Source: Streptomyces hydrogenans
Lineage (GTDB): Bacteria; Actinomycetota; Actinomycetes; Streptomycetales; Streptomycetaceae
NCBI RefSeq assembly: GCF_014656075.1
Contig: NZ_BNBS01000019.1
Span: forward strand, 1-64,000
Direction: 5' to 3'
DNA length: 64,000 nt
A model generated the notes under the pieces. The model was not told where the DNA came from, made no database searches, and was given only the letters and a program-made list of their open reading frames with translations. This document shows positions 33,484 to 42,335 of the stretch, in pieces (position 1 is the first letter of the stretch; every line of letters begins with the position of its first letter). The translations under genes and the position numbers were made by a program.

Positions 33484-34305
33484 ATGCCCGCACCCCGCAC
33501 CCTCCTGCTCACCGGTGCCGCCGGCGGCGTCGGCACCCTCATGCGGGAGCTGCTCCCCGCCCACGGCTACGCGCTCCGCCCGCTCGACGTCGTCCCCGTG
33601 CCCGGCGCGCCGGACGCGGTCGTCGCCGACCTCGCCGACCGCGCGGCGCTGCGCGAGGCGGTCCGCGGCGTGGACGCGATCGTGCACCTCGCCGGCATAT
33701 CCCTGGAGGCCGACTTCGACGCGATCGTCACGGCCAACGTCACCGGCCTGCACCACCTCTACGAGGCGGCCCGCGAGGAGGGCGTCCGCCGGGTCGTCTT
33801 CGCCTCCAGCAACCACGCCGTCGGCTTCACCCCCCGCCCGCGCGCCGGAGAACCGCCGGTGCCGGTCACCACCCCGCACCGCCCCGACACCTTCTACGGC
33901 CTCTCCAAGTGCTTCGGCGAGGACCTGGCGCAGCTCTACTGGGACCGGCACGGCATCGAGACCGTCTCGGTCCGCATCGGCTCCTGCTTCCCGGAGCCCA
34001 CCTCGGTCCGGATGCTCTCCCTCTGGCTGAGCCCCGCCGACTGCGCCCGGCTGCTGCACGCGGCGCTCACCGCGGAGTCCGTCGGCCACACCGTGGTGTA
34101 CGGCTCCTCCGCCAACACCCGTGAGTGGTGGGACCTGTCGACCGCGCGCGCCCTCGGCTACGACCCGCGCGACGACTCGGAGGCGTTCGCGGAGAAGCTG
34201 CTCGCCGAGCAGGGGGTCCCGGCCGAGGGCGCCCCCGACGACCTCTACCTGGGCGGCGGTTTCACCACTCCCACCCCGCCCCGCTGGCCGCACCCTGCCG
34301 CGTGA
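33484..34305 (+). CDS. udh: NAD-dependent uronate dehydrogenase (Udh-like SDR)
   Basis: A 273-aa extended SDR that oxidises glucuronate/galacturonate to the aldarolactone. The NAD site reads LLTGAAGGVGTLMRELL; VDAIVHLAG, ASSNHAVGF, the catalytic YGLSKCFGEDLAQLYW (Tyr-x3-Lys) and VRIGSC-PEP-S-RMLS-WLS match bacterial uronate dehydrogenases nearly block by block, as does the C-terminal NTREWWDLS. ATG 33484 follows GAGGAG. Promoter and operator are listed separately. Its product would be degraded to 2-oxoglutarate semialdehyde, the expected substrate of the dehydrogenase at 19754, which shares its operator type. Confidence 0.9.
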   Translation: MPAPRTLLLTGAAGGVGTLMRELLPAHGYALRPLDVVPVPGAPDAVVADLADRAALREAVRGVDAIVHLAGISLEADFDAIVTANVTGLHHLYEAAREEGVRRVVFASSNHAVGFTPRPRAGEPPVPVTTPHRPDTFYGLSKCFGEDLAQLYWDRHGIETVSVRIGSCFPEPTSVRMLSLWLSPADCARLLHAALTAESVGHTVVYGSSANTREWWDLSTARALGYDPRDDSEAFAEKLLAEQGVPAEGAPDDLYLGGGFTTPTPPRWPHPAA

Positions 34306-34363
34306 GCCGGGGCCGCGAGGGCCGGCGCTGCCGGGGCCGGTCGGGGACGGAGCGGACGTCCGC

Positions 34364-34400
34364 GGGCCCGGCCGGTGATACGGGGGAGCCGGCCGGGCCC
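34364..34400. terminator. Strong bidirectional terminator
   Basis: Perfect 12-bp stem GGGCCCGGCCGG / CCGGCCGGGCCC with a 13-nt loop, between convergent udh and araC genes. The 229-bp gap contains nothing else I can identify. Confidence 0.8.
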
Positions 34401-34534
34401 GGTTCGACGGCGCGCGCTGGCAGCGCCGGACGCCCCCACCGTAGGCCGCCACCAAGATCACCGCGAGCCGCGTAACGCGGCGTCTGTCCGGAATGCGCGG
34501 TCGACGGGGGCACGGCGGGGCGCACCGGCCCGCC

Positions 34535-35509
34535 TCAGGGCGAGGTCCGCAGCGTCCGGGACGGGGACTCGCCGAACTTCTCGCGGTAGTGCGCGGCGAA
34601 ACGCCCCTGGTGCGCGAAGCCCCACCGCCAGGCGACCTCGCTCACGCTCACCTCGTCCGGCTCCGCCGCCCGCAGCTCCTCGCGGACCCGTTCGAGCCGG
34701 ACCTCCCGGACGTACGCCATCGGCGACATCCCGACGTACTCCCGGAAGGACTCCTGGAGCCGGCGGACGCTCACGCGCGCGTGGGCCGCGAGTTCGGAGG
34801 TGGTGAAGGGGTGCTCGGGGCGCTCCCGGACCGCGTCCATGGCCCGCTTGACCGGCGCCGGGCGGCGCGGCCCGCCGGGGTGGGCCAGCTCGTCCCGCCA
34901 GGGGTGCTCGGCGGCCAGCAGCAGCCCGTTGAGCAGCGCCTCCTGGAGCGGACGGGCGACCAGTTCGTGGTGGGCGAGGCCCTCCCCGGCGAGCGCCTCG
35001 GCGGCGACCCGGCGGGCGAACCGCACCCAGCTGAGCCCGGGCCCCCGCGAGATGTCCAGGCGGGGCCGGAAGGCGAGGCCGCCCTGCGGCGGGCGGCCGA
35101 GCAGGCTCTCCAGCCGGTCGCGCAGCTCGGCCGCGCCGACCTTGACGGAGAGGATCCGCCCGTCGCCGCTCCACCGGTCGAGGAAGGTGTCCCCCGCGGG
35201 GTCGAGGAGCAGCGCCTCGCGGGCGGAGGCGTACGCGGCGGGGCCGCGGCCCTGGCGCATCTCCATGGTGCCGCTGAGCGGCGCGTTGACGTGGTAGGCG
35301 CCGAGTTCGCCGAAGCTCATCCGGACGTCGGCCCCGCAGCTCAGGTCGCCGATGACGAGCGGCCCGAACTCGACGATGTCGAAGCGGGCCGCGAAGGATC
35401 GGTGCGCGTCCACGACGTCCATCCGGCTCGCGTAGTAGCGCGCGTCGAGTTCCTGACGCGCCTCGTCGACGTCCCCGGTCGTAAAAGAGCTCCCACCCAC
35501 AGCACCCAC
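34535..35509 (-). CDS. AraC-family regulator
   Basis: A 324-aa regulator with an N-terminal AraC-binding-like domain (PF14525 type, as in feruloyl/benzoate regulators; DIVEFGPLVIGDLSCGADVRMSFGE) and a C-terminal double helix-turn-helix: FTTSELAAHARVSVRRLQESFREYVGMSPMAYVREVRLERVREEL and EVAWRWGFAHQGRFAAHYREKFGESPSRTLR. The GTG at 35509 opens the frame. Target genes are unknown. Its upstream DNA is shared with a small divergent gene at 35564 and is locally AT-rich (GATAATTCATATGA). Confidence 0.9.
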   Translation of the reverse strand: MGAVGGSSFTTGDVDEARQELDARYYASRMDVVDAHRSFAARFDIVEFGPLVIGDLSCGADVRMSFGELGAYHVNAPLSGTMEMRQGRGPAAYASAREALLLDPAGDTFLDRWSGDGRILSVKVGAAELRDRLESLLGRPPQGGLAFRPRLDISRGPGLSWVRFARRVAAEALAGEGLAHHELVARPLQEALLNGLLLAAEHPWRDELAHPGGPRRPAPVKRAMDAVRERPEHPFTTSELAAHARVSVRRLQESFREYVGMSPMAYVREVRLERVREELRAAEPDEVSVSEVAWRWGFAHQGRFAAHYREKFGESPSRTLRTSP

Positions 35510-35563
35510 GATGCGAAAGATAATTCATATGACGGACCCGTCCGGAAACGGAAGGATGCGGGC

Positions 35564-35803
35564 ATGCCACGACCTCAGGGATTCGCGTATCTGGAGCTTC
35601 GCGACGGCTCCGTCGTCCTCACCCACCACGGACGGCCCGCCGGGGTGCTGCGCGGCGACCGGGCGGCGAAGTTCCTGGCCGAGGTGGTGACCGGCGACGC
35701 CCAGCTGGTGATGGCCCGCTGGACCGGGGCGTACCGTTTCGGCAACGAGCGGCAGGCCCGGAACCACCCGCGTAATCAAGGTGGCCGAACCCGTCGCGGG
35801 TAA
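35564..35803 (+). CDS. Small hypothetical protein, 79 aa
   Basis: A short protein beginning MPRPQGFAYLELRDGSVVLTHHGRPAGVLRG and ending in a basic tail (RQARNHPRNQGGRTRRG). Its first ~65 residues have normal Streptomyces codon bias and two predicted beta-hairpins plus a helix (GDRAAKFLAEV); ATG 35564 follows GGAAGGA by 7 nt. I recognise it as a conserved streptomycete type of unknown function. It lies between the divergent araC gene and the terD gene, 36 bp before the latter. Confidence 0.65.
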   Translation: MPRPQGFAYLELRDGSVVLTHHGRPAGVLRGDRAAKFLAEVVTGDAQLVMARWTGAYRFGNERQARNHPRNQGGRTRRG

Positions 35804-35839
35804 GGGAACGGCAAAGGGACCCGGATCGTTGAGCCTGGC

Positions 35840-37096
35840 ATGACCGCAATGACCCCCGGCTCGAACCTTCCTCTCACCGCCCCCCGCGTGGCGGTGGACG
35901 TCGCCGCCCCCGTGCGGCTCGACGTCTCGGGCCTGCTGCTCGGCGCCGACGGCAAGGTGCGCTCGGACGACGACTTCATCTTCTACAACCAGCCCGCGGG
36001 CCCCGGTGTCACCTACCGCTCCGGCGGCGGCACCGCGCCGGACGCGATCCTGGTGGACACCGGCGCCCTGCCCGCCGGCATCGAGAGGATCGTGGTCACG
36101 GCCAGCCCCGACGCCGCCGGCCAGACCTTCCAGGGCATCGAGCCCACCGCGACCGTCCGCGAAGCCGACAGCGGCGCGGTCATCGCGACCTTCACCCCGC
36201 CGCAGCTGGCCACCGAGACGGCCCTGGTCGTCGTCGAGATCTACCAGCGCAACGGCGCCTGGAAGGTCCGCGCCGTCGGCCAGGGGTACGCGAACGGCCT
36301 GGCCGGCATCGCGACCGACTTCGGCGTGAGCGTGGAGGAGGAGCCCGCCGCCCCGGCCGCCGTCGCTCCCCCGGCCCCCGCCGCCCCGCCGGCGCCGCCC
36401 GCGCAGCCCCCGCTGGTGACGCCCCCGGGTGCGGACGACCCGCGCTTCGCCTTCGGCGCCCCGGCCGCCCCCGCGCCCGTCCCGCCGGCCCCCGCCGCGG
36501 CCCCTGCCCCGGGCACCGGAAAGATCAACCTCGACAAGGGCCGGGTCAGCCTCCAGAAGAACCAGACGGTCTCGCTGGTCAAGGGCGGCCGGCCGCTGCT
36601 CTCCCAGGTGAAGATGGGCCTCGGCTGGGAGCCCGCGTACCGGGGCAAGGACATCGACCTGGACGCCTCGGTCATCGCCTTCGGCCCCCAGCGCAACCAC
36701 CTGGACAGCTGCTACTTCGGCAAGCTGAACATCCTCGGCGGATCGATCCGGCACTCGGGCGACAACCTGACGGGCGAGGGCGGGGGCGACGACGAGGTCA
36801 TCACCGTGGACCTCGGCCGGCTGCCGGCCGACGCCACCGGCCTGGTCTTCACCGTGAACTCCTTCTCGGGACAGAAGTTCACCGAGGTCGCCAAGGCGTA
36901 CTGCCGGCTGCTCGACGCGGCGACCGGCGAGGAGCTGGTGCGCTTCGACCTGACCTCCGCCGAGCCGCAGACCGGCGTGATGATGGCCAAGCTCATCAAG
37001 CAGTTCTCCGGCGAGTGGGAGATGACCGCGATGGGCGAGTTCGTGAAGTCCCGGACCGTCCGGGGCATGGTGAAGCCGGCCGCCCAGGGGCTCTGA
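35840..37096 (+). CDS. TerD-family protein with two TerD domains
   Basis: A 418-aa cytosolic protein of the tellurite-resistance/stress family. Domain 1 (~1-165) has the TerD signature LLLGADGKVRSDDDFIFYNQP. A Pro/Ala-rich linker (~170-230) leads to domain 2 (~232-418), with KINLDKGRVSLQKNQTVSLVKGG, DIDLDASVIAF and the calcium-binding-type GGGDDEVITVDLGRLP. TerD domains bind Ca2+ and are thought to act in stress and membrane-associated complexes. No other ter gene is present here. ATG 35840 is used; 20 bp separate its stop from the convergent ACC deaminase. Confidence 0.9.
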   Translation: MTAMTPGSNLPLTAPRVAVDVAAPVRLDVSGLLLGADGKVRSDDDFIFYNQPAGPGVTYRSGGGTAPDAILVDTGALPAGIERIVVTASPDAAGQTFQGIEPTATVREADSGAVIATFTPPQLATETALVVVEIYQRNGAWKVRAVGQGYANGLAGIATDFGVSVEEEPAAPAAVAPPAPAAPPAPPAQPPLVTPPGADDPRFAFGAPAAPAPVPPAPAAAPAPGTGKINLDKGRVSLQKNQTVSLVKGGRPLLSQVKMGLGWEPAYRGKDIDLDASVIAFGPQRNHLDSCYFGKLNILGGSIRHSGDNLTGEGGGDDEVITVDLGRLPADATGLVFTVNSFSGQKFTEVAKAYCRLLDAATGEELVRFDLTSAEPQTGVMMAKLIKQFSGEWEMTAMGEFVKSRTVRGMVKPAAQGL

Positions 37097-37115
37097 GCGG
37101 GCCGGCCTCCCCCGG

Positions 37116-38132
37116 TCAGAACAGCGCGCTGTAGGCGTTGAGGGCGGGCTGGCCGCCGAGGTGGGCGTAGAGCACGGTGGCGTCGCCGCCGATCTCCCCC
37201 CGGTCCACCAGGTCGATCAGCCCGGCCATCGACTTCCCCTCGTAGACGGGGTCGGTGACCATGCCCTCGGTGCGGGCGGCCAGCCGCATCGCGTCGAGGG
37301 TGGCCTCGTCCGGGATGCCGTAGACGCCGGCGTGGTAGCGCTCGTCCAGCTCCACGTCGGCGCCGGTCAGCTCCCGCTCGACGCCGATGAGGGCGGCGGT
37401 GTTCCGGGCGATCCGGGTGATCTGCTCGTGCGTCGGCCCCGGCTTCGCGGAGGCGTCGATCCCGATGATCCGGCGCGGCCGGCCGCCCTCCTCGGCGAGC
37501 GCGGCGAAGCCGGCGACCATACCGGCCTGGGTGGAGCCGGTCACCGAGCAGACCACCACCGTGTCGAAGAAGACGCCCAGCTCCCGCTCCTGCTCGGCCA
37601 CCTCGTAGGCCCAGTTCGCGAAGCCGAGGCCGCCCAGCGGATGGTCGGAGGCCCCGGCCGGGATCGCGTACGGCTTCCCGCCGCCCTCCTCGACCTCGCG
37701 CAGCGCCTGCTCCCAGCTCTCCTTGAAGCCGATCCCGAAGCCCGCGCGCACCAGCCGCACGTCGGCGCCGGCGAGCCGGCTGATCAGGATGTTGCCGACC
37801 TTGTCGTAGACGGAGTCGGGCCACTCGACCCAGCTCTCCTGCACCAGCACGCACTTCAGCCCGGCGCGGGCGGCGACGGCGGCCACCTGCCGGGTGTGGT
37901 TGGACTGCACGCCGCCGATGGAGACGAGGGTGTCGCAGCCCTGCGCGAGGGCGTCCGCGACCAGGTACTCCAGCTTCCGGGTCTTGTTCCCGCCGTACGC
38001 GACACCGGAGTTGCAGTCCTCGCGCTTGGCCCAGAGGGCCGGGCCGCCGAGGTGGTGGGCGAGCCGTTCGAGGGGATGGACCGGGGAGGGTCCGAAGAGG
38101 AGCGGATAGCGGTCGAAGTCGGTGATCGGCAC
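37116..38132 (-). CDS. acdS: 1-aminocyclopropane-1-carboxylate deaminase
   Basis: PLP enzyme opening the cyclopropane ring of ACC to 2-oxobutyrate and ammonia; in plant-associated bacteria it lowers plant ethylene. The length, 338 aa, equals that of characterised AcdS. The PLP lysine is in [12 protein letters not shown] (Lys50), followed by [16 protein letters not shown]. The residues separating true deaminases from D-cysteine desulfhydrases appear as [13 protein letters not shown] (Tyr, Glu) and the C-terminal [17 protein letters not shown] GntR/FCD regulator gene lies 81 bp upstream on the same strand. Substrate preference still needs the enzyme itself. Confidence 0.92.
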   Translation of the reverse strand: MPITDFDRYPLLFGPSPVHPLERLAHHLGGPALWAKREDCNSGVAYGGNKTRKLEYLVADALAQGCDTLVSIGGVQSNHTRQVAAVAARAGLKCVLVQESWVEWPDSVYDKVGNILISRLAGADVRLVRAGFGIGFKESWEQALREVEEGGGKPYAIPAGASDHPLGGLGFANWAYEVAEQERELGVFFDTVVVCSVTGSTQAGMVAGFAALAEEGGRPRRIIGIDASAKPGPTHEQITRIARNTAALIGVERELTGADVELDERYHAGVYGIPDEATLDAMRLAARTEGMVTDPVYEGKSMAGLIDLVDRGEIGGDATVLYAHLGGQPALNAYSALF

Positions 38133-38213
38133 GGGCGGCTCTCCCTGGGTGGCGGACGGGACGGCGGGGCGGGTGGTACGGCTCCGAGGGCGGCGGCGCG
38201 CCGGCGGCGCGGG

Positions 38214-38909
38214 TCACGCCTCCGCGGGCGCGGGGATGCCGGTGACCTCGGCGACCTCGGTGGCGTCGTCGGCCAGCTGCTCCAGGGCGGCCCAGATCTC
38301 GCTGGTGATCCGCACGGCCTCCTCCGCGTCCCCCGCGGCGCAGGCGTCGATGAGGCGGGCGTGCAGCTCGGCGGAGCCGCAGCTGCCGGAGTCCCCGAAG
38401 AGCCGGCGCTCGACGCGGCGGATCAGCGGGGTGTAGCGGTCGATGGTGGCGGCGGCCGCGTGGTTGCCGCTGGCGCCGACGAGGACCTGGTGCAGCTCGT
38501 CGTCGGCGGCGAGGGCGGCCTCGACGTCGGAGGCGCGGACGGCGGCGGCGAACCGCTCGTTGGCCTCGCGCATGGCGCGGATGGCCTCGGGGCCGAGCAG
38601 CGGCACGGCGGTGCGAGCGGCGAGCTCGTGCATCACCCGCACCACGGAGGCGGCGTCCCGGACGATCCGGGTGACCGGCCGGGTGACCCGGGTGTAGCTC
38701 TGCGGTTTGGTCTCGACGAGCCCCTCGACGGTGAGCCGGGCGAGGGCGTCGCGGACCGGCGCGCGGGAGAGGCCGAGCCGGTCGGCGAGGTCGGCGTCCT
38801 TCAGGAGGGCGCCGGGGGCGAGGTCGCCGCGCACGATCGCCTCGCGCAGCGACTCGTAGGCCCGGTCGCGCAACAGGGTCCGGCCCACGGGCCGCAGAGC
38901 GTCGTCCAT
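38214..38909 (-). CDS. GntR-family regulator (FCD type)
   Basis: A 231-aa repressor: winged helix (RDRAYESLREAIVRGDLAPGALLKDADLADRLGLSRAPVRDALARLTVEGLVETKPQSYTRV) followed by an all-helical FCD ligand domain with likely metal/ligand residues in DDELHQVLVGASGNH and AELHARLIDA. It precedes acdS on the same strand and is its probable regulator. The ATG at 38909 sits inside the left arm of a 14-bp perfect inverted repeat, pointing to tight autoregulation and perhaps a leaderless message. Confidence 0.92.
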   Translation of the reverse strand: MDDALRPVGRTLLRDRAYESLREAIVRGDLAPGALLKDADLADRLGLSRAPVRDALARLTVEGLVETKPQSYTRVTRPVTRIVRDAASVVRVMHELAARTAVPLLGPEAIRAMREANERFAAAVRASDVEAALAADDELHQVLVGASGNHAAAATIDRYTPLIRRVERRLFGDSGSCGSAELHARLIDACAAGDAEEAVRITSEIWAALEQLADDATEVAEVTGIPAPAEA

Positions 38910-38939
38910 GGACTGACAGGTTAGATGTCAGTCCATGGA
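38905..38939. promoter_or_regulatory. GntR operator, 14-bp perfect inverted repeat over the gntR start codon
   Basis: Arms TCCATGGACTGACA (38905-38918) and TGTCAGTCCATGGA (38926-38939) are perfect complements with spacer GGTTAGA. The inner TGACA/TGTCA resembles FCD-type operators. It includes the start codon of the regulator. Confidence 0.85.
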
Positions 38940-39037
38940 GCCGACAGGGGATGCGGGAACCTGGCGGGAACCCGACGTGAACCCGACGCGAATCCTCACC
39001 GTTCCCCCGCGGGAGGAGGCCGGTCGGGTCCGGGGCG

Positions 39038-40483
39038 TCAGCGGCGGGGCTGGCGGCGCCAGGGCCCGGTGATCGCCACCATGATGCCCGGCGTCTGGAT
39101 GCTGGCGTACAGGGTGTCGCCGTCGGGCGAGAAGACGACGCCGGTGAACTCGCTGTCGTTGAGGTCGTTGCGCGCGATCGGGTAGGTGCGGCCCGAGTCG
39201 GTGGCGCCGAAGAGGTGCGAGACTCCCTCGCCGTCCTCGGCGATGACGAGCCCGCCGTAGGGCGACACGGTGATGTTGTCCGGGCCGTCGAAGGCGCCGT
39301 CCTGCTCGGGCGCGGGGTTCACGCCGAGCAGCACCTTGAGGGTGAGGGTGCGGCGCTTGGGGTCGTAGAACCAGACCTGGCCGTCGTGGGCCGCGCCGGG
39401 GCTCTCCTCACGGGCGTACGAGGAGACGACGTAGGTGCCGCCGTCGGCCCACCACATGCCCTCCAGCTTCCGGGCGCGGGTGACCTGGCCGTCGGCGAAC
39501 TGCTTGCGCACCGGGGTGGTGCGGCCGTCGCGGTCGGGGACGTCGGTCCAGTCCACGCCGAAGACGGTGCCGACGCGGGTGGCGCGGGAGAGGTCGTCGA
39601 CGAACCGCCCGGCGGAGTCGACGCACTTGGCGGCCTGGAGGACGCCGGCGTCGTCGGCGAGCGGGCGGTACCGGCCGCGGCCGTGCTCGAAGCCCTGCGG
39701 CGGGACCCAGCGGAAGAACAGCCCGTTGGGGTTGGAGGCGTCCTCGGTGAGGTAGGCGTGGCCGCGCTTGGGGTCGACGACGACGGCCTCGTGGTCGTAG
39801 CGGCCGAAGAACTTGAGGGGCTTCGGGGCGAGGTTGGCCCGGTGGTCGCGGGGGTCGACCTCGAAGACGTACCCGTGGTCCTTGGTCATGCCGTTCTTGC
39901 CGGCGAGGTCGGAGTTCTCCTCGCAGGTCAGCCAGGTGCCCCAGGCGGTGCGGCCGCCCGCGCAGTTGGTGGAGGTGCCGGCGATGCCGACCCACTCGGC
40001 GACGGTGCCGTCGCGCCGCACCTCGACGACCGTGCAGCCGCCGGCCGCGGCCGGGTCGTAGACGAGGCCCTCGGCGAGCGGGACGGGGTGCTCCCACTTG
40101 GAGCGGTCGCCCTTGAGCTCGTGGTTGTACACGATGTACGTCGCGCCGCGCGGGCCGGCGAAGGTGGCGGCGCCGTCGTGGTTGGAGGGGGTGAACTCGC
40201 CGCTCTCCAGGCGGGTGACGCCGGTGCGGGTGATCACCCGGTAGGAGAAGCCCTCGGGCAGGGCGAGTATGCCGTCGGGGTCGGCGACGAGCGGGCCGTA
40301 GCCGAGGCGGTCGTGGCCGTGCCCGTGACCGTCGTGGCCGTGACCGTCGTGGCCGGGACCGCCATGGGCGCGCTCGTCGCTCGCGAGGGCCTCGGGAGCG
40401 GTGGCGAGGACACCGACGGCGCCGGTGAGGGCGAAGCCGGCGACGGCGGACTTCTGGGTGAACTCTCTGCGGTTGAGCGCCAT
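39038..40483 (-). CDS. Tat-exported alkaline phosphatase PhoX-like (DUF839)
   Basis: A 481-aa secreted phosphatase of the PhoX family, which uses Fe/Ca cofactors. It starts with a Tat signal (NRREFTQKSAVAGFALTGAVGVLATAPEALA), followed by a His/Gly-rich spacer (HDGHGHDGHGHGHD, possible metal binding) and the PhoX domain with LPEGFSYRVI, TPSNHDGAATF, YIVYNHEL, CAGGRTAWGTWLTCEEN and FDGPDNITVSPYGGLVIAEDG. Exported folded through Tat and expected to release phosphate from organic esters outside the cell. ATG 40483. A 148-bp gap separates it from the gene upstream. Confidence 0.92.
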   Translation of the reverse strand: MALNRREFTQKSAVAGFALTGAVGVLATAPEALASDERAHGGPGHDGHGHDGHGHGHDRLGYGPLVADPDGILALPEGFSYRVITRTGVTRLESGEFTPSNHDGAATFAGPRGATYIVYNHELKGDRSKWEHPVPLAEGLVYDPAAAGGCTVVEVRRDGTVAEWVGIAGTSTNCAGGRTAWGTWLTCEENSDLAGKNGMTKDHGYVFEVDPRDHRANLAPKPLKFFGRYDHEAVVVDPKRGHAYLTEDASNPNGLFFRWVPPQGFEHGRGRYRPLADDAGVLQAAKCVDSAGRFVDDLSRATRVGTVFGVDWTDVPDRDGRTTPVRKQFADGQVTRARKLEGMWWADGGTYVVSSYAREESPGAAHDGQVWFYDPKRRTLTLKVLLGVNPAPEQDGAFDGPDNITVSPYGGLVIAEDGEGVSHLFGATDSGRTYPIARNDLNDSEFTGVVFSPDGDTLYASIQTPGIMVAITGPWRRQPRR

Positions 40484-40631
40484 GGTGAGCGGTTTCTCCC
40501 CTGCTGGTGGCCGAATGTCGCCCCACCCTCGCGCGCCCGCGGGAACGGCGGCTGAACACCGACGGAACGGCCGCGGAGCGCCTGCCCCCGGTCCGGGGGT
40601 GGCGCGCCGCGGCCGCCGGGGAGGAGGGGGG

Positions 40632-42080
40632 TCAGGCCGAGCCGACGCGCGAGCGGGCCTTGAAGGCGGCCTTGCGGGCCTCCTTGGCGGACGTCTTGTC
40701 CGGGTGGAGCCGTCCCATCGCGTCGAGGACGTCGGCGGTGGCCGGGTGCTCGACCCGCCAGGCGGTCTCCAGGAAGCCGGTGTGGCGGCTCGTCAGCCCC
40801 TCGATGAGCTCCTGGAGTTCCGTCAGGTCGCCGGCGGTGTCGAGCTGGGCGGCGATGGTGTCCACGGCGAGCCAGAAGATCATGGACTCCGGCGGGGCGG
40901 GCACGTCCGCGGCGCCGCGCTCGGCGAGCCAGACGCGGGCGAGGCCGCCGAGCTCGGGGTGGTCGAGGACCGCGCGGACCACCGGCTCGGCCTCGGGCCC
41001 GACGAGGGCGAGGGCCTGCTGGCAGTGGAGGCGGCGGAGCGGGGACTCGGGGTCGGAGCCGCGGGCGGCGGCGAGGAGTTCGGCGGCGGCGGGCACCGTC
41101 TCGCGGCCGGCCAGCCACGCCTCCGTCTCGGCGCGGGCGGCGGCCTCGGGGTAGCCGGTGAGCCCGGCGAGGAGGGCGTCGGCGTCCTTCTCGGCGAGGT
41201 CGCCGACGGCGGGCGCGTCGACGCCCGCCTCGACCATGCGGGTGCGGACGCCGAAGAGGCCGAGCGGGGTGAGCCGGACCATGCCGTAACGGCTGACGTC
41301 CTCGTCGTCGACGGGCTCCGCGGGCTCCTCGCCCTCCTCGGCCATCAGGGCCTCGTCGACGGGCTGGTACGCGACCAGGCCGATGGGCTCCAGGAGCCGG
41401 AACTGCTCGTCGAGCCGCATCATCGCGTCGGAGACCTGCTCCAGGACGTCGTCGGTGGGCTCGCCCATGTCGTCGGGGACGACCATGGAGGCGGCGAGCG
41501 CGGGCAGCGGCACGGGGCCGTCGCCGGGGCCGCCCTCGCTGACGGTCAGCAGGTAGAGGTTGCCGAGGACGCCCTCCAGGAACTCGGCCTCCGCCTCGGG
41601 GTCCCAGTCGAGGGTGTCGAGGTCGAGGCCGCCGTCCTCGTCGAGGAGCGGCTCCAGGTCGTCGAGGACCGGGGCGACGGCGTCGGCGAAGACCGCCTCG
41701 AAGGCGTCGAGCCAGAGGGCGAGCACCTCCCGGGGCGCGCCGCCGGTGACGACGGCGAGGTTCTCGCCGGGGGCGGCGGTGCCGGGGCTGTCGTCGTCGG
41801 CGCCGTCCTCGACGTCGACGAGGCCGGTGTCGACGGCGAGCCGCCAGGCGTCGCCCGCCCAGTACTCGGCGTCCTCGTCGTCGCCGAGGCCGAGGACGGC
41901 GGCGGCGTCGGGCAGCTGCTCGTCGACGAGTTCGCCGCCCGCGCCGACCCGGGTGTCGGGTCCGGCCCAGCGGGCGAGGCGCACGGCGTGGGCGAGGAGC
42001 GGGGCGGCCAGGGCTTCCCGAGCCAGCTCCGCGTCCGAGGGGAGCCGGACGGGGGGAAGGGTGGGGTGCTCCGCAGCCAT
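40632..42080 (-). CDS. Conserved acidic hypothetical protein
   Basis: A 482-aa, strongly acidic, Ala/Leu/Glu-rich and mostly helical cytosolic protein without signal peptide or membrane segment. It contains short repeats of Asp/Glu (LDEDGGLDLDTLDWDPEAEAEF) and a C-terminal basic tail (KEARKAAFKARSRVGSA). I recognise no catalytic motif; it resembles conserved hypotheticals of streptomycetes. Alpha-solenoid organisation of the C-terminal half (SPLRRLHCQQALALVGPEAEPVVRAVL) is possible. ATG 42080. Divergent from the secreted nuclease. Confidence 0.7.
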   Translation of the reverse strand: MAAEHPTLPPVRLPSDAELAREALAAPLLAHAVRLARWAGPDTRVGAGGELVDEQLPDAAAVLGLGDDEDAEYWAGDAWRLAVDTGLVDVEDGADDDSPGTAAPGENLAVVTGGAPREVLALWLDAFEAVFADAVAPVLDDLEPLLDEDGGLDLDTLDWDPEAEAEFLEGVLGNLYLLTVSEGGPGDGPVPLPALAASMVVPDDMGEPTDDVLEQVSDAMMRLDEQFRLLEPIGLVAYQPVDEALMAEEGEEPAEPVDDEDVSRYGMVRLTPLGLFGVRTRMVEAGVDAPAVGDLAEKDADALLAGLTGYPEAAARAETEAWLAGRETVPAAAELLAAARGSDPESPLRRLHCQQALALVGPEAEPVVRAVLDHPELGGLARVWLAERGAADVPAPPESMIFWLAVDTIAAQLDTAGDLTELQELIEGLTSRHTGFLETAWRVEHPATADVLDAMGRLHPDKTSAKEARKAAFKARSRVGSA

Positions 42081-42254
42081 GTGGGGGATCTCCTCGACGC
42101 GTGCGTGGATCGGCGTGGATCGCGGTGTGGATGTCGGACGTCCGGCCGGTGGGGACCGGCGGCGGCCGGCGGGACCGGCGCACTCAGCGTAGACGCATCC
42201 GGGGCGCCGCCCGCCGGTTCACGGGCCCGTCAGCCTTCGTACACCCGTCGACCC

Positions 42255-42284
42255 TTGACAAGTGGTGGGCTCTCACAAGAGATT
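42255..42284 (+). promoter_or_regulatory. Candidate promoter for the secreted nuclease
   Basis: TTGACA (42255-42260), 18-nt spacer and GAGATT (42279-42284), about 50 bp upstream of ATG 42336. The -35 is perfect, the -10 weak. The rest of the 255-bp divergent gap shows nothing clear. Confidence 0.4.
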
Positions 42285-42335
42285 GACGCGCGTAGATGTC
42301 TCTGCCCTTCCTCCAAGCACCCTCGGAGCCTCCTG

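Noticed and set aside
33484..34305. Nucleotide-sugar epimerase
   Set aside because: The SDR matches uronate dehydrogenase blocks (SSNHAVGF, YGLSKCFGE, short ~270-aa length) better than the longer GalE-type epimerases.
38945..39000. Direct repeats GAACCCGACG near the end of phoX
   Set aside because: Only two imperfect copies in GC-rich intergenic DNA; no supporting structure.
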